DNA of 64,000 nucleotides, taken from positions 558,001 to 622,000 of the forward strand of contig JAYXKI010000017.1 in the NCBI GenBank assembly GCA_037892935.1. Reading direction: 5' to 3'. The notes below the pieces were generated by a model, which saw nothing but the letters and a program-made list of their open reading frames with translations, did no database searches and was not told where the DNA came from. Source of the stretch: Phlebopus portentosus (Eukaryota > Basidiomycota > Agaricomycetes > Boletales > Boletinellaceae). The translations under genes and the position numbers were made by a program. This document shows positions 12,589-24,299 of the stretch, piece by piece. Every line of letters starts with the position of its first letter. Within the stretch, counting starts at the first letter, position 1.

Positions 12589-14307
12589 GCTTTAAACGAC
12601 TTCTCTCTAGAGTTTTGGACTAAGAAACAAGGGTCTGATAAAGAAATTGTGAAAAGTAAATCTTATTGTGAAAAGTAAAGGCGCCTTGTCTGCTGATCCG
12701 CACGTGGAAATCACGTGATGAGAAGAACCAATCTTGCCTTTTTTTTCTTGTTTTTGACCGTCACTTTATTCTACTTATAACTACTCAACGAGTTGGCAAT
12801 AGAAGTTGAATCTTAGCCACGCAGGAAAGTTCTTTTGGACTCCGAAGTAGACCAGTGGTGGCTCTTACACATACCCAGTAATATTCTGACAGGCCACAAC
12901 TTACCGGGCTTCAGGATCCATACATTCACAGGAGCGTGCAGCGACGACTGTCATTTTGGTGTCAATGACTGAACGTCCGGATACTCACGCTAGTGTGAAT
13001 GTCAGATCTAGACCGTCACTTTGTCCGGATGTCTTTCGGAAAACATCTAGGAACCGAGAGGAAGTACGAGAGAGTGGGAGTAGACTGCCTGGAAGAAGCC
13101 AACAGTGTAATTTAGCGCATGCTACTGGAGGTCTACCGGCATATTTAAACCGGCACTATTACATATCGAGTTGAGATACCATAAGAATCTGATCTTCTGT
13201 TCGAGCTTGCGAACATAAGAGCATCTGCCAAGACAAGCTCTCACCACCTGCATTACTAGTGAGAAGGACTTAGACGTTCTGCCTGTTATTATTCCGCCAT
13301 ATGGATGTATGATGCACTAGAATTATATGTCTTGCATCTCATCTTCTCTGTCGGAGTTTGGAGCGGAGTGCGAAACTGTTCTGCTGCGTGCCTCATGCAC
13401 GTGACTAGTCCCGGACAAGGACAATTGCAAATTCCTTCAATCTTGAGTCTCTCGTATTCCTTTGCATTTATACATCAAAGTCGAGCATGATCCCAATCTC
13501 TGGATGTGACTCCTTTCACCTAAACCGAATGCATACTTGCTGAAGCCGAGTTCTGCCTCGAGCTCTTCATCGTTCCATGGTTCACTCGTCATTTCCACGA
13601 GACCTCCTGCCCAACGGTATGCGGTACCGAATTCTCATCCCCTTTCCCGCATCCGTTCGCCGATGAGTATAGTTTCTCGTCCGAATTGCTCTTCATGCTC
13701 ATCCGTATCCTTCTAGCATGGGAATATTGCGTCTACAAATAGGTCATTTCCGGTGGCTTTGACTTCTACCGGGACTGTTATGAGCATCATAGCAGAGGAT
13801 GTGTACCTGACTGGTCATTCCTGTCTTGAACGACCTTCTGTGCACTCTCTCGGTCGTGTAGTCCTCCGAATTTCTCGGGTTTTGCGCTATTTGATCGCCC
13901 TACTGTCCAAAGTCAATCGGAGTCCAATCTTGGGTTTTCATCTTGGCTGTCCTCGAATGGTAAATCGCGACTTGGGAGCTCAACTTGAAACAGATCATTT
14001 ACAAACCAGATATCCTTTTTGATTTATACAGTTACAACGACCTAGCTGCAACTCCAACTACTTTGCACCCATAGTTCGAGTGGATCTCATACAATCATGT
14101 CTTTATAATTTTGTAGTGATCGTTTCATCTTTCGTAAAGTCTATGGATTTTATTCGGTCGGTCCCGTATCCATACATATTCTGTATTTCTGTATTCCACT
14201 ATTTTGGGCAGAAAATATCGTTTGATCACTCTTTCTAGCTCTCACGTCGCGAACATAGGATGTCGGTTTCATTACTTCGCTGCCAACAGAAGTTATTATT
14301 TACCGAG
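12589..14307. other. Long intergenic region between the CUE gene and the first peroxidase
   Basis: The region must hold the two divergent promoters. Short frames exist (for example 12956-13174 and 13753-14022) but show no family resemblance and no exon pattern. I recognise no RNA gene or transposon in it. Confidence 0.4.
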
Positions 14308-14350
14308 CCAATCGAGTTGCATGCATATGTTGCAACAGCACGTATAAAAG
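14308..14350 (+). promoter_or_regulatory. Core promoter of peroxidase 1: CCAAT and TATA boxes
   Basis: CCAAT occurs at 14308-14312 and TATAAAAG at 14343-14350, 30 bases apart; the ATG is 70 bases further on at 14421. The second peroxidase at 35469-36672 has the same two boxes with 31 bases between them, and both TATA boxes sit in the longer string ACGTATAAAAGA. Confidence 0.65.
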
Positions 14351-14420
14351 AATGTCCAACTCGACCTGCTGGGGTAGAGGCTCAAGACATTGATCCCTTG
14401 AATCCGCTTATCTATACGCA

Positions 14421-15628
14421 ATGGCAATTAAGAGTCTGCTCTCCATCTCCGGTCTTGCTGCGACCCTCTCTGTCTCCTATGCCGCTGCTGCTCCTCAGCT
14501 TGCCCTTTGCCCCAACCTTCGCCTTGTCTCAAACGCGGCATGCTGCAAGTTCTTCGATCTCCGTGATGACCTGCAGAACAATCTCTTTGGAAACACCTGC
14601 GGCGAGCGGGTCCGTGAAGCTCTCCGCCTGACTTTCCACGACTCCATCGCCTTCTCGAAGACGTTGGGAGGCGGAGGAGCGGATGGCTCTATCATCACGT
14701 TTGCAGAGACCGAGCTCCAATTTGCCGCGAATGCCGGCAATGGCGGTGTTGAGGAGTTCGTCGCGACTCTTACGCCGTTCGGTCCTAAACACAACGTCAC
14801 CCCGGGTGACCTGATCTCCTTCGCGGGTATTCTTGGTATAAGCAACTGTCCGGGTACACCTCGCGTTCAGTTCTTCACGGGACGTCCGAATCCTGTGGCT
14901 CCGGCCCCGGATGGCTTGGTCAACCAGCCAACAGGTATGCTGTCTTGCTTCATGAGAAGAATAGTGACTAAGTGCTGGATATCACAGATGACGCTGATAC
15001 CATCATTGCACGCTTCGCTGATGCCGGCTTCAGTCCAGATGAACTTGTTTCTCTCCTTGCGTCTCATTCAATCGCTGGGGCTGACACCTTCGTTGGTGCC
15101 GGCGGAGGCGATGCCTTCGACAGCACCGCACACGTGTTCGACAGCCAGTTCTTCATCGAGACGCGCCTGCACAATCCTGTTCCAGGAGAAGGACGCCTTC
15201 CATCTGATGCATCACTCGCTCGCGACTCCCGCACTGCCTGCACTTGGCAGAGCTTCGTCAATAATGAGAACAGTATGCGCTCTGCCTTTGCCGCGGCGCT
15301 GACAAAGATGATGCTACTCGGCCAGGACCAATCGCAGCTCGTTGACTGCACAGAAGTCATTCCTCGTGAGCTTTATAGACATAAGACCTTCAAAGGCGTT
15401 CATTTACTTTGGTTACAGAGTCCCCCAGTCACAATCCGGCTCCGTTCTTCCCCGGTAACGCGACCATCAACGACGTTGATGCGGCGTGTACACAGACACC
15501 TTTCCCAACTTTGCCACAGAACCCAGCTGTCACTTCTGTCGCAACTATGTAAGTACTCATTCTTGAGTATTATCTCGAGAAACTGGTCGCTTATCTTCAC
15601 TTACTCTATTCCTAGCAATGAATTCTAA
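14421..15628 (+). CDS. Class II peroxidase, short manganese peroxidase type
   Basis: Secreted heme peroxidase of 344 residues from four exons: 14421-14934, 14988-15365, 15419-15548, 15616-15628. It begins with a signal peptide (MAIKSLLSISGLAATLSVSYAAA). The distal heme site is LRLTFHDS (Arg and His) and the proximal histidine is in LLASHSIAGAD. Two glutamates in CGERVREALR and the aspartate of HSIAGAD occupy the three positions of the Mn(II)-binding site. The position of the exposed catalytic tryptophan of lignin and versatile peroxidases is serine (LVSLLASHS), so Mn(II) oxidation is the expected activity. The C-terminal tail is short (PAVTSVAT then INEF), as in short MnPs. The last intron (gtaagt..ctag) is supported by the identical INEF ending of the paralog. 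Alternative calls (VP, LiP) are unlikely without the tryptophan. Confidence 0.92.
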
Positions 15629-15951
15629 GGCTATTTAGTAGAGATAGTGCTGGATGGAGAAACACCCACATCTTATTCGAGTTGTTTTTGGTATCATTTC
15701 TATGCTAAGCTCTTGTATTTGCTACTCGATGAACGGAGTCAGAATCATGTGTAATAGTAGTGTAAACTCGAGGATTTTGTTTTCCAGGAAATATTAAGTG
15801 TCATTCCGTCAAAAAACAACATGTTGTTCTCATATTTGCTATCGCCTCCCCTCTGTTTCTACGGATCGTAAGTGTGGATGGAAAAATTAACATCAAATAG
15901 TTTTGAGAGAAGAATACATGAAAAATAGGTAACACATACTTGCACTGTATT
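15629..15951. other. Convergent 3' region
   Basis: This is 323 bases between the 3' ends of the peroxidase (plus strand) and the NACHT gene (minus strand). It is AT-rich, and I see nothing coding. C-terminal repeats that many NACHT proteins carry are not found here either. Confidence 0.5.
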
Positions 15952-18352
15952 CTAAGTCTTTTGGAGATCACTTTCTGCCCTTTGTAGATTCTCCATACAT
16001 AATCGGCCTATATCTGCATCCACACGATCAAAGTCAATAACCGGAGCCAATAAAGCAGTCTCGATCGCAAAGTCAACATCCGTGCGACTCTCGATAAAAT
16101 CGAAGACAGTCTTCATCCAGACGAACCGCCCTCGCGACTTCTCAACCAGACTGCCGATCTGGTCCTCGCTAATCCATGTTTCATCGAGAGCGTTTTCCCG
16201 GGCTACCTGTTTCGCTCTATGATGCGCGAAACATGTAATATCGGGCGTTGGATCGCCGACTCCGTCGAGGTCCAGTTTCTCCAATACTTGCGATGAACCT
16301 TCGAATACTTGATTAAACTCCGGCATAGGTCTGCTGAGGACCAAGAGCTTCAGCCAAGGCACCAGCTCTGATGTCTGGACGAGGATCCTGGCCAGTTGAA
16401 TTCTCTGTCCTCTGGTCTTTCCACATTCATCCAGCCCATCCACAACGATAATTAACGGATTGGGTGAGCTGGTTTCTTCTTCCGAAGCCACAGCTAAAAT
16501 AGGACCCTTTATCAGCATATCAAAGTGCTCTGGAAGGGTTTTCGACGCAAGTTTGTTCCGCTCCTCTCCCTGTAAAGCAGAAAGCAGTTTGGTGCAGTAC
16601 GGCTGATGCCATATGGCAAGGTGCGTAGCTACGATGGGATAATCTTGCTCGGGTCTCGGAGGTCTGTATCATCTCGCCTGCAAAAGAAACAGCCCGCGAG
16701 CAGCCTCTGAAGGTCGAACTCGTGAGCCACTGAATTCGCTATTGCGCTCTTGCCTGAACCCGGAGAACCGTGCACCCATAGAAGCTTTCGATCGGAGGCG
16801 TTAGTTGCCCATTGAGAGATCCGCTCAAGGATATTAGTCCGCGTGCCCGATAGACATGCTTTGTCCGTCCTGTAGAATTCCTTTCCGGCAGGACCGAGGG
16901 AGGAGACTTGCAGGAGCTTCAACAGGTCGTTGTCTCGAATCTTCTCTATTATGAAGTCCATTGAGAGTCAAGAAGGATGACTGCGATCATGCTCACCAAT
17001 TTTGAGGTTAATTTTCCAAACGTCGGTTTTGATCGACCAATCGTACTTGCTTTTCGCCTTCTTGAAGTCGGCTTTGAGTTCATCGACTTTCGAAACCTGA
17101 GAAGAAATCAGGTCACCTAAAGCGCAAATACTAAGCTTAATGTCAGAATTCGCGAGAAGAACGGGATTCTACCGAGGATGCTGCTACTCGAATATTGCAC
17201 AATAAATTCGCACGTCTCCCTGAAGATATCCAAGAAGTCCTTTACCGCAGCTCTAGCAGCTTCATTCGTCATTGTAGCCCTGTCAACCACTTCTGTGAAA
17301 GGCAAGAATTCCTGGAGGTCGTCTAAGAGATCGGAAGCGTCCTCGTGAATCTTCTCCTGATTTTCGAGCCTCTGAACTATTTGTCAGCAATTGTCGTTCA
17401 ATGGAGAATTGTAAGTCACCTCATAAAGCATACTAAAAGCGATAGTAGCCGCTTTGGCCGCTGGGTGAATCTACATTTATTTTCGTTAGAAAGAAGTCGC
17501 GCTGATATAAATGAGATGACAAACTTGCATCTGCTAGGTAGTCACCGAAATTCTTCACAACATCGACAAACCCTCGCGCACGTCCCAGTTTTTCCAAAGC
17601 AATTGGTTTTTGTTCGAGGCGAGCCGCAGCATCTTCTGCTCCTTTACGAACAGCAATGCCGGCCTGGATGATTCTGTACTGCTGTTTACGAAAGGATGAA
17701 AGAACTTTGGCTCACCTTGACTGGCGTCTCAAATACGAGCTTCAGTACAATCAACCCTCGCTCATCTGGTAGCAAGATCAGAGCCAGTTAGCTTGAAGAT
17801 AATAGATAAGCTTCACCTTCTTTCGTCATGGTATTATCTGCATCAACATCCGTAGTCTCGACGCGCACTGATGCGTAGTCCCTCTTTGCTCGCCATTTGA
17901 TCACATGAGACTCCTTGACGATAGCTTGCAAGCTCGAACTCGGAGGAAGATGTCTACTTGCGCAAGACGAGCGGTGAGAAAGATGTATACTTGTGCGGTG
18001 GTGGTACGTACATATCGGCTTCCCAACGAAGAGAATCACCATCATGACTCGTGAAGTCCTTCGACCTAGGAACAGATTCACCTGCAACGATTTTAATCTT
18101 GACTGGATATCTTGGCTGTCTATCTTTGAAAGTGACAACCACGTCTATGGAGACATCGACCAATTTGAGTAACGACGAGGGTTTTCCTTCGGCTCTCTGG
18201 AGCGTACCTTTCAAGCGTAAGAACCTACGAGACGTATGGCACCAGCGTCAGAAAAGAAGCGGCTGCCTTAAGAGCTGGACTTGAACTCACTTGAGCTCGT
18301 CGTTATGCTCTCGCCCGTGGTGAGTCGGTGGCATAGGGGGAACTGCATTCAT
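15952..18352 (-). CDS. NACHT-domain NTPase with N-terminal C2-like region (fungal NLR-like)
   Basis: A minus-strand multi-exon gene starting at 18352 (MNAVPPMPPTHHG). Early exons: 18352-18291, 18224-18012, 17953-17817, 17765-17716, 17681 to about 17527. They encode a beta-rich C2-like segment (LVDVSIDVVVTFKDRQP, then GDSLRWEAD), followed by helical exons near 17470-17420, 17376 onward and 17090. The NACHT core is at 16961-16630: Walker A GSPGSGKSA; Walker B IIVVDGLDECG lies at about 16455. After the winged-helix-like part the frame stops at 15952 (DLQKT), so no WD40, ankyrin or TPR repeats follow. A one-base loss at about 16629-16634 breaks KIIPS from VATHLAIWHQ, and phases around 17470-17376 also disagree by one. 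NACHT NTPases oligomerise on ligand recognition and trigger downstream effectors; the ligand is unknown. Confidence 0.72.
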
Positions 18353-19896
18353 GGGCTCTTTGCCTGCCACAACGCCATTTATAAATGAAACGTCAGTGGT
18401 ACCTCGTCTAACTATCTAAACCCTCTGGAAGATCCATCTGTCCATCATGTCCGGCGTCGCGCGGACTTTTGATTAAGCGCTTCTATGCCAGATATACATA
18501 GTACACGTACTCTCAAGGGCGGAAGTGTCGATGTAAGAAGGGAAGCAAAGACCCGGCTGGGGAGTAAATTGAATAGAGCACTGCGGAAGCAATTCTAGAG
18601 ATGGTAATTCACTGATGAGCGCCGAAAGCATTGCAAAGGAATAGAAGTAGTCAAACACCATAGAAATGAGTCGTTCTTGACGGCGAACGTAATTTGGATA
18701 CAGGAGAACTCATAGAGATTCCCATCTCTCAAGTGATGTACGGAGGCTCTCACGGTGGGGTTAGCTCAATGATTAGCGCTCAGTCGTCGCAGGGACGAGA
18801 AGTCGATTTGCATCAACGTCGACACGAGGCGAGGCGACGAACCGTGAATCGGTTGACACAAGTGATTGGATTCAAGGATGCGAGGCTAATGCATATATCG
18901 ACGAATCAACCAAACTTGCAAATGAGAAGGTCCCGAAAAAGTCGAGTTTGTGGATAGAGGTACAATGGTAGGGCGATGGTCGAAGAACACGGAGTAATGC
19001 AACTCACAGATCGGTGAACACGAGAAGTTTCAAGCGTGGTCTGGCTGTTCCTGGCTAGAAGGACAAGGTCTAACTTGAAGGCAGGGAGGATAAGTTTTTG
19101 GATGCGGCTAAAAAGGAATCCGAAATCACGTGGGGACATTGAAATCAGAGGCAGACCAATGATACCTGTGAAAGACAGTAAATTAATGCTAATGCAGATC
19201 ATGTACACAGATGTACCACGCAGAGTTATGTTGAAAAAAAGACAAGGGACGAATACTGTAGTAGACGGTTTAGGGGCAATTGGCGAGTTCGTACGATCGG
19301 GATGGATGATCGGATGGTGGAGAGTGACGAACGATATCGAATAAAGGACAGCTGGTAAACGGTATGCAATAACAACTTTGGAAGAAGCAGTTGTATACGA
19401 ACCGAAAATTGGGACAATGGGACAGATAAACGGGACGGGGATGTGTATGACAATGGTGATGACAGTGGGAACAACGACGACAGCAGGAGACAAATAATGC
19501 GGGATATCGTGTAAATGGCACAAGTGAATATAGGATAAGCACACAGTTTCAGATAGACGAAAAGAAATGTAGTACCAGAAGAGAAATGGATGAAGGACAC
19601 GAGAGGAAATGGCAGAGGGGGGAGGGGAAGAGGAACTGTCCAGTGGAGGAATAAGGATGGTAAGCGTCCTCAAGATGATGGAACTGTTCAAGGTGAACCT
19701 AAGGTAAGAAATGGTCGGCACACAACATCAACGTAACATTTGAGCGCCTGCTTCTCACGGAACATCCGGAGTACGTGTATACCTTTCAGAATACTTGCGG
19801 ATAACATAAGACCTAACAAAAAAATTCCTTCAGACACTTGATAAAACACTCACCTCTTCTCGAGTACCTTACATACTTTCCTTCACCATCCCCACC
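18353..19896. other. Region between NACHT and Spg1 genes
   Basis: It contains the NACHT promoter and probably the 3' untranslated region of the Spg1 gene. From about 19000 to 19720 the plus strand is purine-rich, which leaves a 271-codon minus-strand frame without stops (19721-18906). Its predicted protein is low-complexity and hydrophobic with no family resemblance, so I do not call it a gene. Confidence 0.4.
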
Positions 19897-20648
19897 TCAT
19901 GTTTCCATATACAAGAGTATCGGCTCTCCAACACCCTCGATCTCTGGAATAACGCATTTCAGATCGAATGCTTTTGCCAGAACGATTTTAAATATCTTCT
20001 GCACGTTGATCGACGCGGATGTCGAGCAGAAGATAAGACTCGCACGCATTGCCTTTGCAAACTTCTTCGCTTGCTTCGTGATCTCTTCTTGTTCGTCCCG
20101 AGGAAAAGTCGCAAAGACATCATATTTGGTCCCAATGAGAAACGGAATGGCGGTTTTGTTGAAGCCACGCGCTTGGCGATACCATTCCTTAACGGAATTG
20201 AGCGTGGACTTGCGCGATAAGTCGAACATGAACAAAATCGCAACCGCGTCGTTACACACAAGCGGCAGCATGTTTACGAACTCGCGCTGACCGCCGAGAT
20301 CCCAAATCGAGAAGGTGATAGTCGTTCGTCGGACGCTTATCGTCTTCTCCATGAAGTTGACGCCCAATGTCTGGATGTAGTCCTCGTCAAAGCTTCCCTC
20401 AACGTACTTGACCATCAGACTCGTCTTGCCAATTTGCGAATCGCCCACCATCCCGACTTTGATGACGACGCTGTGTACGGCATCAGTTAATAGACCAGAC
20501 TTCCTAATGAAGCGCTAGAAGTTGACCTGTTCTTCTCGTCGCCCTCGCTTCCATGAGGAGCCATTCCGCTGAATCCAGAACTACTTGCACTTGCACGACT
20601 GTTCGCGCGATCGCGTGAATTGGGAGCAACCGGGCTCTGATTGGACAT
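19897..20648 (-). CDS. SPG1: Septum-promoting small GTPase Spg1/Tem1
   Basis: Ras-like GTPase that switches on the septation initiation/mitotic exit network at the spindle pole body. Two exons, 20648-20527 and 20470-19897, give 231 residues. The GTP-binding motifs are GDSQIGKTS (P-loop), WDLGGQREF (G3) and GTKYD in place of the usual NKxD, which is typical of Spg1/Tem1. A ~40-residue Ser/Ala-rich leader precedes the GTPase fold, also normal for fungal Spg1. The first intron uses an unusual donor, GTCAAC. The gene is divergent from V-ATPase subunit E, 689 bases away. No break is seen. Confidence 0.92.
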
Positions 20649-21337
20649 GACGATACGCGTGTCTCGCAGAAGGAAAAGATTAGGAAGCTATATCGTTTCA
20701 GAAACAATCAGATTATCATACAGAAGATGTAACACTCACAGGAAAAAGAGATATCTAGAAGAAAAGGACCAAACGAGAAAGACCCAAGAGCTTGACCAGG
20801 TTTTAGAGCGCGGCTGATGGCTCGATTATTGACAAACGAGAAGCAGGATACCCGGGCTCGATGAAAAGCTGGGACTCGCGTTGGATGAGAAAGAGCGTCG
20901 ACGTCGAGAGCCGATGTCGCGCTCGACAAAGGCGAGAGAACGCGCGCGAAGGGGAAGAAGATGAAAAGAATTGGAAGGGAGTTGACCCAGTCCAGTCGAA
21001 CGCCGAACATGCGTTCAGAGCCCACGTTTCTCACGATAAATTACGTAAGGACAATATCATCTCAATCTTCACCAGCGCTTAAATGAAGTTTTGTTAGCTT
21101 TGACGGTCAATGCAGAGAGAGAGTTGTCAAGATAAAATCTTCAGAAATGTTGAAAATAACCAGAATTAAGAATGGAGAGCGAATAAGTACGTATAATTCA
21201 ATTCTATTCAATTGAAGCAGCACGTGACGAATTCCAAAAGGAGGCACGCGTAAGGCTTCACTTGACGGAAACCGTTGACCTCTCCTCAAGCCAAATATCT
21301 CTCGATCTAATCTCAAAAATCAAACTAGCTTCCCAAC
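20649..21337. other. Divergent promoter region between SPG1 and V-ATPase subunit E
   Basis: This 689-base spacer serves two housekeeping genes transcribed in opposite directions. A 108-codon minus-strand frame (21034-20708) is not protein-like in a recognisable way and is taken as spurious. I found no canonical TATA box near either start. Confidence 0.45.
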
Positions 21338-22390
21338 ATGTCCACTAGACCTTTGAACGATGAGGAGGTTGTCAGTGAGATGAACAAGATGGTAAGCGTT
21401 TGATCTGCCTCAAGATGTCTTGCCGGATCTTGCTCAAGGGTTTGTCCGGGTGTAGGTTGCGTTCATCAAGCAGGAGGCGATGGAGAAGGCTCGAGAAATC
21501 AGAGTCAAAGCGGATGAAGAGTTTGCTATCGAAAAGGCATGCATTGACTTGATCAGATACCATGTTGGTCCAACTGACATGGAGGTCTAAGGCTAAACTC
21601 GTCAAACAAGCTCAGCAAAACATCGATGCACAATACGAGAAGAAGCGTAAACAAGCCGAAGTTGCGCAGAAGATGTACATATCCCATTCAGTACTTTCGG
21701 TTGAACTAATGAAAGCTGATTGTGCCGCCACGCGTTGTCCAGTGCCCAATCCACTCAGCTCAACAAGTCGCGACTTCGGCTACTACAGCGCCGCGAGGAA
21801 CATCTGGAAGGGCTCTTCGAGGAAGCGCGCGAAGAGCTCCTTGCCCTTTCTAAGGATGAAGGACGATATGCGCAACTAATCGAGGGCATCGTACTACAGG
21901 TTCGTCCTCGCCACATTCCTACTTAATTTGCTCCCTCTGATTCTGTTTGCTTGTTTGTAATAGGGTCTTCTGCAACTAGTAGAACCTGAAGTACGAGTAC
22001 TTACGCGTCCAAAGGATGTGAAACTAGCAGAAAAAGCTGGCGAAGGTGCGAAGGAGCAGTATGTGTCAATTACGGGTCGCGATATCTCGGTATCTGTCGT
22101 GGGGACCTTTCTGATACCAGGTTAGTGGCGTATTTCACATTTTAACGTTCGGATATTAACTGTCGAACAGTGCCGGTGGCATAAAGCTTCAGACAAGCAA
22201 CAGCAAGATCTCGCTGGACAACACCCTCGATGAGCGATTAAGACTCCTCGAGGACAGGGTGCGTCGGCCTTTCTGACACCCCTATTCTCGCGGCTTGTCA
22301 CTGACTCCATTCGATATCTGCATATAGATGCTCCCGGAGATCCGTTACGACCTCTTCGGTCCAAATGATAACCGGAAATTCTTCAACTGA
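21338..22390 (+). CDS. VMA4: V-type proton ATPase subunit E
   Basis: Peripheral-stalk subunit of the vacuolar proton pump. Seven exons: 21338-21391, 21456-21536, 21592-21674, 21743-21899, 21964-22120, 22171-22258, 22328-22390. Family features are the N-terminal helix with FIKQEAMEKAREIRVKADEEF, the junction KIAQSTQLNKSRLRLL, and the C-terminal part with GGIKLQ..ISLDNTLDERLRLLED and MLPEIRYDLFG. The join of exons 5 and 6 fails by one base: exon 5 leaves one base, while exon 6 needs two to read AGGIKLQ, and no other GT/AG pair repairs it. Exons sum to 683 nt; with one base added the protein has 227 residues, the normal size. Because the subunit is essential in yeast, a consensus error is the likely cause. 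Intron 2 is GC-AG. Confidence 0.88.
21537..21591 (+). other. GC-AG intron in V-ATPase subunit E
   Basis: The exon frame EFAIEK then AKLVKQ requires removal of exactly these 55 bases, which begin with GCATGC after AAG and end with CTAAG. No GT donor gives the frame. GC-AG introns are a small minority in fungi. Confidence 0.7.
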
Positions 22391-22618
22391 GTCTATACCT
22401 CTTTAATACATCCAGGAGGAAAGACGAAGGAAGGGATGTGTATGATTCAGATTTTACAGACGCTTCGCGTTGCATCCTGTATTTTACTTAAAAGGGTCTG
22501 CGTGAATGCGATGGCTTTCATACCCTCTTGCTCGAGCTGATACATTCAAGATAAAAAGAGATCGTCAGGCCGACGAGAATGGCTATACATGTATGTATTG
22601 TATGATACAAATTTTGCT

Positions 22619-23918
22619 TCATGTTCGATACCCGACTCGTTCACACAACAACCAAAATTGCGGTACGCCTACGACACACCACCCGAGAGGACCCAAATCG
22701 CAATCTGCGCAACTCAGGAGCTTGAGCGTCTGCCCTGCAGGTCCCGAATGAAAATAATCAGTATATGGTGTAGATAACTATCCTGTTTGTATGATTATCT
22801 ACCTTGTGTCTCTGTTCCTCGATCGACTGTGCGAGAGAAACCGATATTTTCGAATACCATCGGATTGGGTTGGACGAGCCAACAGCATACGCTAGACCCG
22901 GCTGGAGGAAGAGGAGCAAGTAGTCCTGCTGGTGGTTGTTCCGCCGGCTCGATCTAAGAAAACGAGCTATTTAAATACACATTAAGAAGAGAGATTTGAA
23001 GATACTAGACCTCGGGAAGCTCCTTCTCGACGAGAGTTCCAACGCCGGGTTTCAGGATGACGCATCCACACCCGGGTCGAGGGCATAAAATATCGTACTT
23101 GTTAATAGTGACTCCGTCAGAATCATTTGAAACCTCGTCCACTGCGCCCGAGAAAGAAGATAATAGACGCGCAGAGGGTCTATCTCGCGACGAGTTCGAT
23201 TGTTGCAGGGCCTCTAAAAGACCTGGAGGAAGCGATCCGGACCCAGAGCCTGGTAATGTGTTGCTAGAAATCTGGGATGGCATACTTCTCGATCCCTCGA
23301 CCTCCTTCTCTCCCGGGAGGCTGTCAAGAGTGATTTGCATCTCATCCCAAGGCAAAGGACCATGTACAACCGAACTCGGTCCAACATATTTGAAACCCGC
23401 CTTTTCGTACAAAGCTCGCATATTCTCGTGAGTAATCAACAATATACGCTTCGTTGATCCATCCCTCCTCATCCGAGAGACATACTCCTTGAGTAGCGCA
23501 AGCGCGATCCCGCGTCGTTGATATTGCGATGCTATTACCACAGCGTGGATGCATACAGACGATCCATTAGGATCATGCTTCTTCATTGACTCTGCCGTCA
23601 AGGTTGGGAGTTCAGACCGAGTAGCGCAGACGGACCCGATGATTACTCGCTTGGAGCCTTCTGATGGAGGAGGGAGAAAGGCACCGAGGAAGAGAAATGG
23701 CGCGAGCTCCTGACGCATTTTGAATTGCTCCAGAGTTGCTGCTTCATCCTCCGGAAACTCTAGTTACGAGATAAATGAAACAACTGTAAGTCGGGAAAGA
23801 CAATTATCCGATAGACAAAGAATCTAGCTATACCTGATATTTCGAGGTTGTACGCGTCTGTAACTTCATCTGCTTTCACAAGATCGAATGTCAAATTCGG
23901 CGGAAGGCATCCTGACAT
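22619..23918 (-). CDS. GNAT acetyltransferase fused to Mss4-type zinc fold, copy 1
   Basis: Four exons, 23918-23834, 23759-23011, 22953-22803, 22734-22619, give 366 residues with no frame problem. The first ~170 residues are an AANAT-like GNAT domain; motif A is SQYQRRGIALALLKEY, the acetyl-CoA pyrophosphate loop. After a Ser/Pro-rich linker comes an Mss4-like fold: CPRPGCGC, then CWLVQPNPMVFENIGFS, then LLSCADCDLGPLGW, where the two CxxC-type pairs would bind zinc. Mss4/Dss4 proteins bind nucleotide-free Rab GTPases. GNAT enzymes of this kind acetylate amines such as polyamines or arylalkylamines. The combined function is unknown. Two paralogs follow at 31947 and 33925 with the same exon pattern. 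Confidence 0.85.
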
Positions 23919-24299
23919 CGTTGTTGATCAAATCCAAGCCAAGAAATACATGTCGATCATCTGGGGCGTCGATCTGTATTTAATCTTGATCAGCATCCCC
24001 AATTTGGATGAACTTCCAAAATAAGCATTTGAAGAAGGTAACAAGTTTAAAAGCAGACTCCTTTCTCAGTTTCTGCCTACATAGAAAGCAGCTATGTTCA
24101 GACTTCCCAAATTTCAATCTCGAATCTCGACAACTGGGAACAGGACGTTTCCAGAGCTCTGGAATGTACTGAGAGAAACTTAAAATACGTCCTACTCGTG
24201 TTTAAGTCGGGCATCATCACACAGCCGTCGTGAATATAAAACAGGACAACCCTATGCCCGTGCCTCTCTTGACTTCGTGCCACCATCATCTCCGTCTTT
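23919..24299. other. Divergent promoter region, GNAT-Mss4 copy 1 and TPR-CHAT gene
   Basis: 381 bases lie between two divergent starts. I see no gene and no clear TATA box. Confidence 0.4.

Noticed and set aside
18906..19721. 271-codon open frame on the minus strand
   Set aside because: The plus strand is purine-rich here, which removes stops on the other strand. The product is low-complexity and hydrophobic, and the place fits the 3' region of the Spg1 gene.
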